DNA of 64,000 nucleotides from Fusibacter_A sp965140735 (GCA_965140735.1 OZ223306.1:4650001-4714000), one strand, 5' to 3'. Numbered from the stretch's first letter, positions 8,047 to 17,987 are shown. Notes: generated by a model not told the origin, from the letters alone. Program-made: numbers and translations.

Positions 8047-8733
8047 ATGATAGAGTTTAGCAATGTTTCCAAACGTTATGATAACGGTGTAATGGCACTT
8101 AATAATGTCAATATAAAAATTGAAAAAGGTGAATTTGTATTTATAGTAGGACCAAGTGGTGCTGGTAAATCTACTTTTATAAAATCAATCTTAAAAGAAG
8201 TGGATGCAACCATGGGTAAAATATGGGTAGATGATGTCAATATTACGAGATTACATCGCAGGCGGGTGCCTTATTTAAGGCGTAAAGTAGGCGTTGTCTT
8301 TCAGGATTTTAGATTACTGCCCAATAAGACAGTTTACGAGAATATAGCGTATGCGATGGAAATCTTAGGAACACCTCAGAGAACCATTAGAAAACAAGTG
8401 CCCATGATTTTATCGCTTGTGGGTTTATCGGGAAAAGGGAGTGTTTATCCAAATCAGTTATCAGGTGGAGAACAGCAGAGGGTTTCCATAGCGCGTGCTA
8501 TGATCAATAACCCTCCTATTTTGATTGCAGATGAACCCACTGGAAACCTCGATCCAGAAACTTCTTGGGAAATTATGAAGATACTGAGAACAATTAATAG
8601 ACGTGGTACGACGATACTGATGGCAACACATGATAAAGATATTGTGGATATTATGAAAAAACGTGTTATTGCTCTTGAACGTGGTGGCGTTGCAAGGGAT
8701 GATAAAATAGGAGTTTATGGCTATGACGATTAA
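8047..8733 (+). CDS. ftsE: Cell division ATP-binding protein FtsE
   Basis: ABC ATPase of the FtsEX complex, which couples cytoplasmic ATP hydrolysis to activation of periplasmic/extracellular peptidoglycan hydrolases. Walker A GPSGAGKST is at 35-43, the ABC signature LSGGEQQR at about 138-145 and Walker B ILIADEPTG near 158-166. The 228-residue length is normal. ATG 8047 is preceded by AGGA; a start at 8011 would add twelve residues without family support. The 3' end overlaps ftsX. First gene of a four- or five-gene run with ftsX, an EnvC-like factor and a CtpA protease. Confidence 0.95.
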   Translation: MIEFSNVSKRYDNGVMALNNVNIKIEKGEFVFIVGPSGAGKSTFIKSILKEVDATMGKIWVDDVNITRLHRRRVPYLRRKVGVVFQDFRLLPNKTVYENIAYAMEILGTPQRTIRKQVPMILSLVGLSGKGSVYPNQLSGGEQQRVSIARAMINNPPILIADEPTGNLDPETSWEIMKILRTINRRGTTILMATHDKDIVDIMKKRVIALERGGVARDDKIGVYGYDD

Positions 8734-9616
8734 ACCATTTTTTACATTAAGAGAAGCCTTAAAGAGTTTGTGGCGGAATAGATTGATGAGTATTGCATCA
8801 ATTTCCTCTGTCTCAGCAACTTTGATAATTTTAGGGGTTATATTTGCACTGATTATCAATGTGAATGCATCGACTCAGGCCGCAAAAGACCAGATTGACA
8901 GTATAAAGGTCTACTTAGTAGATGACTTGACTCAAGAAGAGGGAAACGTGCTACAAAGTGAAATTGAAAGTATAACAGGGGTAGAGTCAGTGGTTTATGA
9001 AAATAAAGAGGAAGCATTGGCTAAATGGAAAGTATCGTGGCAGGAAAATGCGTATATGCTAGAAGGGTTGGAAAAAAATCCGCTACCCAATTCGTTTATT
9101 GTCTATTTGACCGATATTTACTATTCTGAGAGTGTCCTTGCTTCTCTGGAAAAATTGGAAGGTATAGAGCAAATTAGATCCCACCAAGATATTGTAACAA
9201 CGCTTTTGACTTTTTCAGAACTGATAAGAAAGGGTGGATTGATTATTATATTTGTTCTGATTTCAATTTCAACTTTTATCATACACAACACGATTAAACT
9301 TGCTGTTAATTCGCGGAATAGAGAGATTAATATTATGAAGTATGTGGGTGCTACGAATTGGTTTATCCGATGGCCCTTTTTGATAGAAGGCACAATATTA
9401 GGGTTAATTGGTGCAGGTATTGCATCAGTAATCTTAGATGTGGGTTACAGGTATGTTTATAATTTATTGAACTCAGAATTTTTCGTATTAATTGCAGCAT
9501 ATGTTGTTAAACCAGAAGTGCTCATGAAAGATTTGGTGTTCTTATTTGTGGTGATTGGTGCAGGCATTGGAGCACTAGGCAGTATTTGGTCAATGCGTAA
9601 GTATTTAAATGTATAG
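8717..9616 (+). CDS. ftsX: Cell division permease-like protein FtsX
   Basis: Membrane partner of FtsE. The topology is typical: a cytoplasmic N-terminal helix (LREALKSLWRNRLMSIAS), TM1 at about residues 20-42, a large extracellular loop to about residue 165 that recruits hydrolase activators, then three C-terminal TM helices. The conserved MKYVGATNWFIRWPF segment lies after TM2. Two start codons are possible: ATG 8717 (only 3 bases after AGGAG) or ATG 8723 (9 bases); the second has better spacing. The gene overlaps the ftsE stop by 17 bases, indicating coupling. The product probably acts on the EnvC-like protein encoded next. Confidence 0.94.
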   Translation: MAMTIKPFFTLREALKSLWRNRLMSIASISSVSATLIILGVIFALIINVNASTQAAKDQIDSIKVYLVDDLTQEEGNVLQSEIESITGVESVVYENKEEALAKWKVSWQENAYMLEGLEKNPLPNSFIVYLTDIYYSESVLASLEKLEGIEQIRSHQDIVTTLLTFSELIRKGGLIIIFVLISISTFIIHNTIKLAVNSRNREINIMKYVGATNWFIRWPFLIEGTILGLIGAGIASVILDVGYRYVYNLLNSEFFVLIAAYVVKPEVLMKDLVFLFVVIGAGIGALGSIWSMRKYLNV

Positions 9617-9625
9617 GAGGCTATG

Positions 9626-10759
9626 ATGAATTTAAAAAGATGGCTTCCCTTGGTGCTTATTTTTACGTTGATTTTCACAACGATTTCTTGGGCGAATAAC
9701 GATGAACTTAAAAAGAAAGAACGGGAGCTTGAAGAACTTAAACAGCAAATTGAATCTATGGATGCTTCAATTGATGCCAATAAGTCACTTCAAAATAAAA
9801 CGGCTTCAAATATTAAAAAAGTCAGTACCAATATTAAAAATCTTGAAAAAGATATTGCTGATTTAGATTTAAAAATAGATAATACTGAATCTGATATCGA
9901 ATTAAAGACGGTAGAACTTGCTGACGCAGAAGTCAAAATTGGTGAAAAGAATGAACTGATGAATGCTCGATTGAGAGTTATGTATAAAACGGGCTCCGTA
10001 GGCTATTTAGAAGTTATACTTGGCTCAGAAGATTTTACAGATCTGCTTTCAAGAATTGACATGGTACAGAGAATATTGGCTCAAGATCAAGACCTTCTGC
10101 TTTTCCTAAAAGAACAAAGAGATCTTATTGATCAGAAAAAAACAGAGCTTGAAGGTTTTAAAGTTGAACTGGAGACTTTAGTGAATTCAAAAAAAGAGAA
10201 ACAAAATGCACTTGAAAAAGATTTGAAATCTCTGATTGCCTATAAGGAAAAGCTTCAAAAAGATCAAGCATCTTTAGAAGAACTGGAAGATGAAATGACG
10301 GGTGAAGCAAATAAGCTTACTTCAGTTATTAAAAATCTACAGCTTGCAGCGACTTATGTTGGTGGTGAAATGATGTGGCCAGTGCCTGGCAACTATACGA
10401 TTACATCGCCATTTGGCAAAAGATTACACCCTATATCGAAAACTTATAAGATGCACACAGGAATCGACATTTCTTGTCCAAGAAATTCAAATGTTGTAGC
10501 GGCACAGTCTGGAACCGTTATTTACTCAGGATGGTATGGTGGCTATGGCAAGGTGATTATCTTAGATCATGGTGGTGGCTATACAACACTTTATGGTCAT
10601 AATGATGGTCTCGTGGGCAAAGTTGGACAGAAAGTAAATAAGGGAGACCTTATTGCGAAATCAGGAAGTACAGGATATTCCACTGGACCGCATTGTCATT
10701 TTGAAGTGCGTGTTAATGGTGATTATGTAGATCCTGAAAAATATGTAAAAGGAAACTGA
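9626..10759 (+). CDS. EnvC-like murein hydrolase activator / M23 peptidase with coiled coil
   Basis: A signal peptide (residues 1-23, cleavage after SWA) is followed by about 220 residues of highly charged coiled coil (KKKERELEELKQQIESMD onward). A C-terminal LytM/M23 domain spans about 265-375. The metal-binding motifs HTGIDI and HCHFEVR are both present, so zinc endopeptidase activity is possible, unlike degenerate EnvC. ATG 9626 sits five bases after AGGAGG; ATG 9623 is too close. The position directly after ftsEX is the expected place for the hydrolase/activator that FtsX controls at the division septum or lateral wall. Confidence 0.9.
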   Translation: MNLKRWLPLVLIFTLIFTTISWANNDELKKKERELEELKQQIESMDASIDANKSLQNKTASNIKKVSTNIKNLEKDIADLDLKIDNTESDIELKTVELADAEVKIGEKNELMNARLRVMYKTGSVGYLEVILGSEDFTDLLSRIDMVQRILAQDQDLLLFLKEQRDLIDQKKTELEGFKVELETLVNSKKEKQNALEKDLKSLIAYKEKLQKDQASLEELEDEMTGEANKLTSVIKNLQLAATYVGGEMMWPVPGNYTITSPFGKRLHPISKTYKMHTGIDISCPRNSNVVAAQSGTVIYSGWYGGYGKVIILDHGGGYTTLYGHNDGLVGKVGQKVNKGDLIAKSGSTGYSTGPHCHFEVRVNGDYVDPEKYVKGN

Positions 10760-10769
10760 GGTGCTTAAA

Positions 10770-11984
10770 TTGAAAAAAATTAATGTAGTTATTTTATCCG
10801 TATTACTAGTATTTGCAAGTAGTGGTATTACCTTTTTTGCAACAACAATGACACAGGTCGACCTAGGTGACAAAGTAGTTATCTCAAAAGCCGATTTTGA
10901 TAAATATCAGAAAACCATTAATGAGTACAGAGAAGTTGAAGTGTTGAAAAACTATATCGAAAAAAATTACTATAAAGATGTCAGTGAAGAACTTATGATT
11001 GAAGGCATGAAGAAAGGTATTTTCAGCGTCCTTGAAGATCCATATTCTCTCTTTATGAATCAAGAAGAATACAAAAGTTATATGGAGTCATCTTCAGGCG
11101 AATATCCAGGAATAGGAGTTTACTTGGTTGCCAATGATGATAATGAAATAGAAATCGTTGCACCAATTGAGGATACACCAGGTGAGCGTGCAGGCCTTCA
11201 GCCAAAAGATCTTATCATTGCTGTTAATGGAGAAACTGTAAATGCATCGGTTATGGATGAAACGATCTCTAAAGTGAAGGGAGAACCGGGCACTTCTGTA
11301 ACACTTACCATTTATCGACCATCCATTAAAGACAAGTTTGATGTTGAGATCAAAAGGGAGTGGATCGACGTAAAAGTTGTCAAATCAAGGATGTTAGATT
11401 CACAAATGGGTTATTTGAGATTATCCATGTTTGATGAGAACTCTGCATCAGAGTTTGATGAGCATATGAAAAAACTTGTGAGTCAAGGTGCAAAAGGGGT
11501 TGTTATTGACCTTAGACAAGATCCAGGCGGTTATTTAGATCAATGTGTTAAAATTGCAGATAGCCTACTGGGCAAAGCGTTGATCGTTTATACCGAAAGC
11601 AGAAACGGTGATAATGAGAAGTTTGAATCAGATGCTAAAAAATACGATGTACAATTGGTTGTTTTAGTAGATCAAGGTTCTGCCAGTGCTTCTGAAATCT
11701 TAACAGGTGCTCTAAAAGATAATAATGCAGCGACTATCGTTGGGGTAACCACTTTTGGTAAAGGTATCGTACAAATTGTGAGACCTCTTAAAGATGGCAC
11801 AGGCTTTAAACTAACCACTTCTGAATACTTTACACCTTCTGGTAAAAATATTCATAAAATAGGGATTGTACCCGATGTGGTAGAGCCACTTGATGAGAAT
11901 TATGGTAAGATTGAAAAGCCAACGGATGAAGATGACAATCAACTTCAAAAGGCCATTGAAATTTTAAAGGAAAAACTTAAATAG
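10770..11984 (+). CDS. C-terminal processing serine protease (S41 family, CtpA/CtpB-like)
   Basis: An N-terminal signal anchor (KKINVVILSVLLVFASSG) leads to a helical segment, a PDZ domain at about 85-165 (GIGVYL... ERAGLQPKDLIIAVNGE), and the S41 catalytic core. The nucleophile motif is GSASASE near residue 305 and the general-base Lys is in FGKGIVQ about 25 residues later, the Ser-Lys dyad spacing of the family. TTG 10770 is preferred because GAGGTG lies six bases upstream; GTG 10761 overlaps that site. Following ftsEX and the EnvC-like gene, it may process or degrade the hydrolase or its activator outside the membrane. Confidence 0.9.
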   Translation: MKKINVVILSVLLVFASSGITFFATTMTQVDLGDKVVISKADFDKYQKTINEYREVEVLKNYIEKNYYKDVSEELMIEGMKKGIFSVLEDPYSLFMNQEEYKSYMESSSGEYPGIGVYLVANDDNEIEIVAPIEDTPGERAGLQPKDLIIAVNGETVNASVMDETISKVKGEPGTSVTLTIYRPSIKDKFDVEIKREWIDVKVVKSRMLDSQMGYLRLSMFDENSASEFDEHMKKLVSQGAKGVVIDLRQDPGGYLDQCVKIADSLLGKALIVYTESRNGDNEKFESDAKKYDVQLVVLVDQGSASASEILTGALKDNNAATIVGVTTFGKGIVQIVRPLKDGTGFKLTTSEYFTPSGKNIHKIGIVPDVVEPLDENYGKIEKPTDEDDNQLQKAIEILKEKLK

Positions 11985-12013
11985 AAATGCTATAAAGGTG
12001 AAGGAGGGACGCT

Positions 12014-12241
12014 ATGGATGTCTCAAAGTATGTGGCAACAGGCAATGAAATTAAAACTTTAGGGCTTAAACTTCAAGGAATCATAGACCCAGAGTCTTTA
12101 AGCGAAGAAGAACAATTGCTCATAAGGCCCTCTGAAGAAATAAAAAAGGTGTCTCAAACGGGCATCAATCCAGGGATAGTTGTTGCTGGACTTTTGCTCA
12201 TCTTGGTGGTAGGGACATTTGTTCTACTTCACTTTTGGTAA
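12014..12241 (+). CDS. Small C-tail-anchored membrane protein
   Basis: 75 residues: a charged, soluble N-terminal half (MDVSKYVATGNEIKTLGLKL) and a single hydrophobic helix at about 51-72 ending in HFW. GGAGGG precedes ATG 12014. It lies 29 bases after the CtpA-type gene and before a terminator, so it is the last gene of the ftsEX operon. I do not recognise the family. The context suggests a partner of division or wall hydrolysis, but this is inference only. Confidence 0.75.
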   Translation: MDVSKYVATGNEIKTLGLKLQGIIDPESLSEEEQLLIRPSEEIKKVSQTGINPGIVVAGLLLILVVGTFVLLHFW

Positions 12242-12261
12242 ATAGGTAATTTAAAGTAATT

Positions 12262-12322
12262 TAAGAGCTTGTAGATCTCAGAGATTTGTGGAATTTCTTG
12301 TGAGCCTATAAGCTCTTTTTAA
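12262..12322 (+). terminator. Terminator of the ftsEX operon
   Basis: AAGAGCTTGTAG (from 12263) pairs with CTATAAGCTCTT (12306-12317) with one wobble, followed by a T-run. The loop is about 30 bases. Confidence 0.8.
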
Positions 12323-12338
12323 AATGTGGAAAATCTAT

Positions 12339-12367
12339 TTGACGGGTAACCTGAAAAAATATATAAT
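12339..12367 (+). promoter_or_regulatory. Sigma-A promoter of uvrBA
   Basis: TTGACG (12339-12344), a 17-base spacer, then TATAAT (12362-12367). This is the best promoter in the window. The SOS box begins eight bases downstream, over the expected start site. Confidence 0.88.
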
Positions 12368-12374
12368 TGAAATA

Positions 12375-12388
12375 CGAACAAACGTTTG
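12375..12388. promoter_or_regulatory. LexA/DinR SOS box
   Basis: CGAACAAACGTTTG matches the Bacillus/Clostridium LexA consensus CGAACRNRYGTTYG at every position. It lies between the -10 box and the uvrB Shine-Dalgarno, so LexA would block initiation until DNA damage. Confidence 0.92.
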
Positions 12389-12397
12389 GAGGGATAT

Positions 12398-14380
12398 ATG
12401 AATCGCTTTAAAATAGTATCAGATTATAAACCTACAGGGGATCAACCTGAGGCGATTGAGAGGTTGGTTTCAGCTATAGATCAAAATCGCAAATATAATA
12501 CTTTGCTCGGTGTAACAGGCTCTGGAAAGACGTTTACAGTGGCTAATGTCATCGAACGTGTACAAAAACCCACGCTCATTATTGCACACAATAAAACTTT
12601 GGCAGCACAGCTTGCTTCTGAGTTTAAAGAGTTCTTTCCTGATAATGCTGTGGAGTACTTTGTCAGTTATTATGATTACTATCAGCCAGAGGCCTATGTT
12701 GCACATTCAGATACTTATATAGAAAAAGACGCATCCATTAATGAAGAAATAGATAAACTTAGGCATTCAGCAACATCTGCTTTATTTGAAAGAAGAGATG
12801 TCATTATTGTGGCTTCTGTATCCTGCATATATGGTTTAGGTGACCCAATTGATTACTCCACAATGACTTTGTCCATAAGACCAGGCATGGAGAAATCTAG
12901 AGAGGATATTCTAAGAAGATTGGTTGATATTCAATATACGCGTAATGACATCAACTTCACACGTAATACATTTAGGGTTCGTGGAGACGTTGTTGAGATT
13001 ATGCCCTCTTATGAATTCGAAAGAGCATATCGTATAGAACTCTTTGGTGATGAAATAGATCGAATTGTAGAAGTCAATGCATTGACAGGAGAAATACTAG
13101 GCTATCGAAATCATTTGACACTTTATCCAGCTTCACATTATGTGACACCAAAAGATAAACTTGAAAGTGCTATTGTCAACATTGAAACGGAACTTGAAGA
13201 CACGATTAAATATTTTAAAGACCATAATAAGTTGATCGAAGCACAGCGTATAGAACAACGTACGAAGTATGACATTGAAATGCTCAGAGAAGTTGGTTTC
13301 TGTCAGGGCATTGAAAACTATGCACGGATTCTGTCGGGGAGACCGCCTGGAAGTAGACCCTTTACATTACTGGACTATTTTCCAGATGATTTTTTAATTG
13401 TCATTGATGAATCACATGTGACGATTCCCCAGATTAGAGCGATGTATGGTGGTGACCAAACTCGGAAACAATCACTTGTGGATTATGGTTTTCGCCTGCC
13501 GTCTGCCAGAGATAATAGACCACTAAACTTTGGAGAGTTTGAAAAACTAGTGAATCAAGCTTTATTTGTAAGTGCAACGCCAGGGCCCTATGAGTATGAA
13601 CACAGCGACAAGGCAATTGAACAAATTATTAGGCCAACGGGTCTGATTGATCCAGAAGTAGAAGTAAGACCCATTAAGGGCCAGATTGATGATTTGTATT
13701 CAGAAATTATCAAAAGAATAGAAAAGAACGAACGCGTATTGGTAACCACTTTAACCAAGAAAATGGCCGAAGATTTAGCCGATTATTTTAAAAAGATGGA
13801 GATTAAGGTTAGATATTTGCATTCAGATATTAAGACTATAGAGCGGATGAGTATTTTACACGATCTTAGAAAAGGTGTTTTCGATGTTCTAATTGGGATC
13901 AATCTTTTACGAGAGGGACTTGATATTCCAGAAGTTTCTTTAGTGGCAATTCTAGATGCAGATAAAGAAGGCTTTTTAAGATCGGAAACTTCTCTTGTAC
14001 AAACCATTGGACGTGCTGCAAGAAATATTAATGGTAAAGTCATTATGTATGCAGATAAAATAACGCGCTCTATGAAACTGGCACTGGATGAGACGAATAG
14101 AAGAAGACAGATTCAAACGGAATATAATGAGACACACAATATAACACCAACTGGTATTGTTAAGGGTATTAGAGATGTTATTGAAGCCACTGTTGCAGCA
14201 GAAGAAGTGGCCGCATATGAAGTTGAAAAAATCAAGAAAATGACGAAAAAGGAACTCATATCTTATGTTGAGACGCTAGAGGAAGAAATGATGGAAGCAT
14301 CTAGAAAACTTCAATTTGAGCGTGCAGCTGAACTTAGAGATATGATTGTAGAAATCAAAGAGACGAAATTGAGGAAGTAA
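12398..14380 (+). CDS. uvrB: UvrABC excision nuclease subunit UvrB
   Basis: Damage-verification helicase of nucleotide excision repair. Walker A GVTGSGKT is at 38-45, the strand-clamping beta-hairpin YYDYYQPEAYV near 91-101, helicase motifs including DESH in the middle, and IGRAARN near 545. A C-terminal UVR domain (ASRKLQFERAAELRD) binds UvrC. The 660-residue length is normal. ATG 12398 is preceded by GGAGGG. First gene of the SOS-controlled uvrBA operon; its TAA overlaps the uvrA start. Confidence 0.97.
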   Translation: MNRFKIVSDYKPTGDQPEAIERLVSAIDQNRKYNTLLGVTGSGKTFTVANVIERVQKPTLIIAHNKTLAAQLASEFKEFFPDNAVEYFVSYYDYYQPEAYVAHSDTYIEKDASINEEIDKLRHSATSALFERRDVIIVASVSCIYGLGDPIDYSTMTLSIRPGMEKSREDILRRLVDIQYTRNDINFTRNTFRVRGDVVEIMPSYEFERAYRIELFGDEIDRIVEVNALTGEILGYRNHLTLYPASHYVTPKDKLESAIVNIETELEDTIKYFKDHNKLIEAQRIEQRTKYDIEMLREVGFCQGIENYARILSGRPPGSRPFTLLDYFPDDFLIVIDESHVTIPQIRAMYGGDQTRKQSLVDYGFRLPSARDNRPLNFGEFEKLVNQALFVSATPGPYEYEHSDKAIEQIIRPTGLIDPEVEVRPIKGQIDDLYSEIIKRIEKNERVLVTTLTKKMAEDLADYFKKMEIKVRYLHSDIKTIERMSILHDLRKGVFDVLIGINLLREGLDIPEVSLVAILDADKEGFLRSETSLVQTIGRAARNINGKVIMYADKITRSMKLALDETNRRRQIQTEYNETHNITPTGIVKGIRDVIEATVAAEEVAAYEVEKIKKMTKKELISYVETLEEEMMEASRKLQFERAAELRDMIVEIKETKLRK

Positions 14381-17202
14381 TGATGAGTAAAAATAGTATT
14401 TATGTAAAAGGTGCAAAAGAGCATAATTTAAAAGATGTTGATGTGAGAATACCGAGGGACCAATTGGTGGTTATTACGGGATTAAGTGGTTCAGGTAAAT
14501 CATCTCTTGCTTTTGATACGATTTATGCTGAAGGTCAAAGAAGATACGTTGAAAGTTTATCATCGTATGCAAGACAATTTTTAGGTCAGATGGAAAAGCC
14601 AAATGTAGAATACATTGAAGGGTTATCCCCTGCGATCTCTATTGACCAGAAAACCACCAATAGAAACCCGAGATCTACTGTGGGTACGGTTACTGAAATT
14701 TATGATTATTTAAGATTATTATATGCAAGAATAGGGATTCCACATTGTCCCGTTTGTGGCATAGAGATTGCACCTCAATCTGTAGATCAAATTGTAGATA
14801 AAGTGATGCAACTTGAAGAGAGTACTAAAATTCAAGTGCTCGCACCTATTGTTGTTGGTAAAAAGGGACAGCATACTAAAGTGCTTGAACAACTGAGAAA
14901 AGAAGGTTATGTAAGAGCACGTATCAACGGTGAAGTTGTTGATCTTGCAGATGAAATTGTTTTAAAGAAGACAAAGAAAAATACGATAGAGGTGGTTGTC
15001 GATCGCCTCGTCATAAAAGAAGGAATACAACAAAGATTGACAGATTCTCTTGAGACTGTTCTTAAGTTGTCCGAGGGATTGATTATTATAAATTGTATTG
15101 ATGGTGATGACATCACTTTTAATACACAATTTTCTTGTCCCGAGCACGGACAAGGGATCGCTGAAATGGAACCCAGAATGTTTTCCTTCAATGCACCTTA
15201 TGGGGCATGTCCGGATTGTAATGGGTTGGGTTTTACAAAGAAAGTAGACCCTGAATTGCTTGTACCTGATGTAAAATTATCTGTAAGTGAAGGGGCGCTA
15301 CTACCTATTGCAAACAGTGCAGAAGGCACTTTCTATGTGAGTATGATAAATGCTTTGCTTGAATATCATGGTGTTTCAAACGATGTTCCTTTTAGAGAGT
15401 TTCCAGAGCAATTGAAGCAGGAAATCTTTTACGGGACTGGTAAGCGTGAAGTAACCTTTCAATACGACAGTAAGTATGTGGGTTTTTCAGAGTTTAATAG
15501 ACCTTTTGAAGGGCTTGTGAACAATTACGAAAGAAGATATGCGGCTACTAGTTCGGAGTATATCAGACAGAAAATTGACGAATTTATGAGCATGATTGAA
15601 TGTGAGACTTGTCATGGAAACCGCTTAAAAGATGAAGTTCTAGCCGTTACAGTGGGTGGTAAAAGTATCATTGAAGTTACAGAATTATCGGTTAAGGATG
15701 CTATTGTCTTTTTCGATCAGTTGGATCTTGGATCTACTCATGTGAAAATAGCAGATCAAATTTTAAAAGAGATTAATGCAAGACTGCTTTTTCTTAAAAA
15801 TGTTGGTCTTGAGTATCTATCGTTAGCACGTGCTGCGAGTACTTTGTCAGGCGGTGAATCTCAGCGGATTAGACTTGCAACTCAAATTGGATCTGGTTTA
15901 GTCGGGGTGCTCTATATTTTAGATGAACCGAGTATCGGGCTTCATCAGAAAGACAATCAAAAGCTTTTAAAGACACTTCGAAATCTCACAGATCTTGGCA
16001 ATACACTTTTAGTTGTTGAACATGATGAAGAGACTATCATGGAAGCGGATTATATTTTGGATTTTGGGCCTGGTGCAGGTGAGCACGGCGGAGAAATCAT
16101 TGCCGAGGGAACGATTGATGATATACTGGCTTCTGAAGACTCGTTAACAGGTCAGTATTTATCGGGTAAAAAGAAGATTGAGATTCCAGCTGTAAGACGT
16201 ACTTCAAATGGACATAAAATTACGATAAAAGGTGCTGTTGAAAACAATCTAAAAAATATAGATGTGGATATTCCACTTGGAATTTTCTGCTCAGTCACTG
16301 GTGTATCTGGCTCTGGAAAGAGCACTTTAATCAATGAGATTCTTTACAAGTCATGTGCAATAAAACTTAATAGAAGCCGTATAAAAGCGGGAAAACATGA
16401 AGATATTCTCGGACTTGAGCATATTGATAAAGTGATTGATATTGATCAATCGCCAATTGGCAGGACGCCAAGGTCAAATCCTGCGACTTATACAGGGGTT
16501 TTTGATCATATTAGAGATATTTTTGCACAAGTTCCTGAAGCTAAGATGAGAGGTTATCAAAAAGGACGATTTAGCTTTAATGTAAATGGTGGTAGATGTG
16601 ATCATTGTAAAGGTGATGGTATCATAAAAATCGAAATGCACTTCTTACCTGATGTCTATGTTCAGTGTGATGTTTGTAAAGGTAAAAGGTACAATCGTGA
16701 AACACTTGAAGTTCGATATAAGGGCAAGAATATAGCTGACGTTTTAGAAATGACTGTGGAAGAGGCACTTGAGTACTTTGCCAATATTCCAAAGATAAAA
16801 AGAAAAATTCAGACGCTTTATGATGTGGGTCTTGGTTATATTAGATTGGGACAACCTTCAACACAGTTATCTGGTGGGGAAGCTCAACGTATAAAACTTG
16901 CCACGGAACTCAGTAAAGTGAGCACTGGTAAAACCCTGTACATCTTAGATGAACCAACTACTGGACTTCATACAGCAGATGTTCACAATCTTATTGAAGT
17001 GCTTCAAAAATTAGTAGATGCAGGGAATACGATAGTCGTCATAGAACATAACCTAGATGTCATTAAGTCATCCGATCATATTATTGATTTAGGGCCAGAT
17101 GGCGGCGATAATGGTGGCACTATACTTGTAACGGGTACACCTGAACATGTGGCAAAACATAAGACCTCTTATACAGGAGAGTTCTTAAGAAAAATGTTGT
17201 AG
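14380..17202 (+). CDS. uvrA: UvrABC excision nuclease subunit UvrA
   Basis: Damage-recognition ATPase with two ABC modules. The first Walker A is GLSGSGKSS near 31-39, the second GVSGSGKST. Two LSGGE signatures and the zinc-finger cysteines (CPDCNGLGF, CDHCKGDG, CDVCKGKRY) are all present. 940 residues, full length. ATG 14380 overlaps the uvrB stop by one base, while ATG 14383 is better spaced from GAGGAAG; either is possible. Co-transcribed with uvrB. Confidence 0.97.
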   Translation: MMSKNSIYVKGAKEHNLKDVDVRIPRDQLVVITGLSGSGKSSLAFDTIYAEGQRRYVESLSSYARQFLGQMEKPNVEYIEGLSPAISIDQKTTNRNPRSTVGTVTEIYDYLRLLYARIGIPHCPVCGIEIAPQSVDQIVDKVMQLEESTKIQVLAPIVVGKKGQHTKVLEQLRKEGYVRARINGEVVDLADEIVLKKTKKNTIEVVVDRLVIKEGIQQRLTDSLETVLKLSEGLIIINCIDGDDITFNTQFSCPEHGQGIAEMEPRMFSFNAPYGACPDCNGLGFTKKVDPELLVPDVKLSVSEGALLPIANSAEGTFYVSMINALLEYHGVSNDVPFREFPEQLKQEIFYGTGKREVTFQYDSKYVGFSEFNRPFEGLVNNYERRYAATSSEYIRQKIDEFMSMIECETCHGNRLKDEVLAVTVGGKSIIEVTELSVKDAIVFFDQLDLGSTHVKIADQILKEINARLLFLKNVGLEYLSLARAASTLSGGESQRIRLATQIGSGLVGVLYILDEPSIGLHQKDNQKLLKTLRNLTDLGNTLLVVEHDEETIMEADYILDFGPGAGEHGGEIIAEGTIDDILASEDSLTGQYLSGKKKIEIPAVRRTSNGHKITIKGAVENNLKNIDVDIPLGIFCSVTGVSGSGKSTLINEILYKSCAIKLNRSRIKAGKHEDILGLEHIDKVIDIDQSPIGRTPRSNPATYTGVFDHIRDIFAQVPEAKMRGYQKGRFSFNVNGGRCDHCKGDGIIKIEMHFLPDVYVQCDVCKGKRYNRETLEVRYKGKNIADVLEMTVEEALEYFANIPKIKRKIQTLYDVGLGYIRLGQPSTQLSGGEAQRIKLATELSKVSTGKTLYILDEPTTGLHTADVHNLIEVLQKLVDAGNTIVVIEHNLDVIKSSDHIIDLGPDGGDNGGTILVTGTPEHVAKHKTSYTGEFLRKML

Positions 17203-17264
17203 ATAGAAAAAAGTATAGATTCTAACGTAGATAATGTTCATATAATGTATAAAATGTTTATAAA

Positions 17265-17304
17265 AATAGGTGCTTCATCACTGGTATTGGATGAAGCACC
17301 TATT
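17265..17304. terminator. Bidirectional terminator between uvrA and the reverse-strand membrane gene
   Basis: AATAGGTGCTTCATC and GATGAAGCACCTATT form a perfect 15-bp stem with a 10-base loop. The T-rich run is stronger on the reverse strand, but it can serve both convergent genes. Confidence 0.85.
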
Positions 17305-17318
17305 GATCTTTTGTGGTC

Positions 17319-17987
17319 TTAGTAAGGCTTAATGGGCTTTACTTTTTGTGCATTTAAGTAATTGGCAACGTTATTTAAAAGGGCACCAGTGGCTTCAACA
17401 GCAATTTTACCACGATCGTTTTCCAGTATGAGGTATAGAATTTGACCATCGATGTAATAGTTCTTAAAGTCTTGATAATGGTAAACCCCTGAATGTGAAT
17501 AGATAATGGCACCAAGAGGAAAATCAAGTCTAAAATCGTAGCCAGAAATAAGAATGTATTGTTTGCCAAAATAAGCCTTGGTTGTTCTATAGGTTATAAA
17601 TAACCATATTTCCGAGATAAATACCCATAAGGCAAAAGTAAAATAATGTACTGGTAATAAGGCACTAAAGTCAAAACGGTTTCCGGTAATTGGCAGCAGT
17701 ATGATTAAAAAAGCAATTGCATAAAAGCTAATACGATGAATGGCTTTAGCATCATGAATATTTAGATGAAATAGAAACTCATCTTTGAGCTGATACTTTT
17801 TAAGCACCGCTTTACGCATTATAAGTTGTACTAAAGGAAAAATAACAAGCACAGAAGCTGCCAGATAGTTAATATAAAGATTCGGTTGCGTCATTGCAAA
17901 GGGCAGTAGAGGTATAATCGAAAAATAGTAAAAAACAACTGCAAAAAGGCTGGCGAAAAAAATCAACGAACGTGTTGTATTATTCAT
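17319..17987 (-). CDS. Unrecognised four-TM membrane protein
   Basis: 222 residues. Hydrophobic helices lie at about 8-30, 38-57, 85-105 and 115-135, followed by a roughly 85-residue soluble C-terminal domain rich in beta-strand-like patterns (YILISGYDFRLDFPLGAIIY). That arrangement resembles a bacterial PH-like domain, but no firm signature is present. AAAGGAG precedes the ATG on the reverse strand. Alone on its strand between uvrA and uvrC. Function unknown. Confidence 0.7.
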   Translation of the reverse strand: MNNTTRSLIFFASLFAVVFYYFSIIPLLPFAMTQPNLYINYLAASVLVIFPLVQLIMRKAVLKKYQLKDEFLFHLNIHDAKAIHRISFYAIAFLIILLPITGNRFDFSALLPVHYFTFALWVFISEIWLFITYRTTKAYFGKQYILISGYDFRLDFPLGAIIYSHSGVYHYQDFKNYYIDGQILYLILENDRGKIAVEATGALLNNVANYLNAQKVKPIKPY

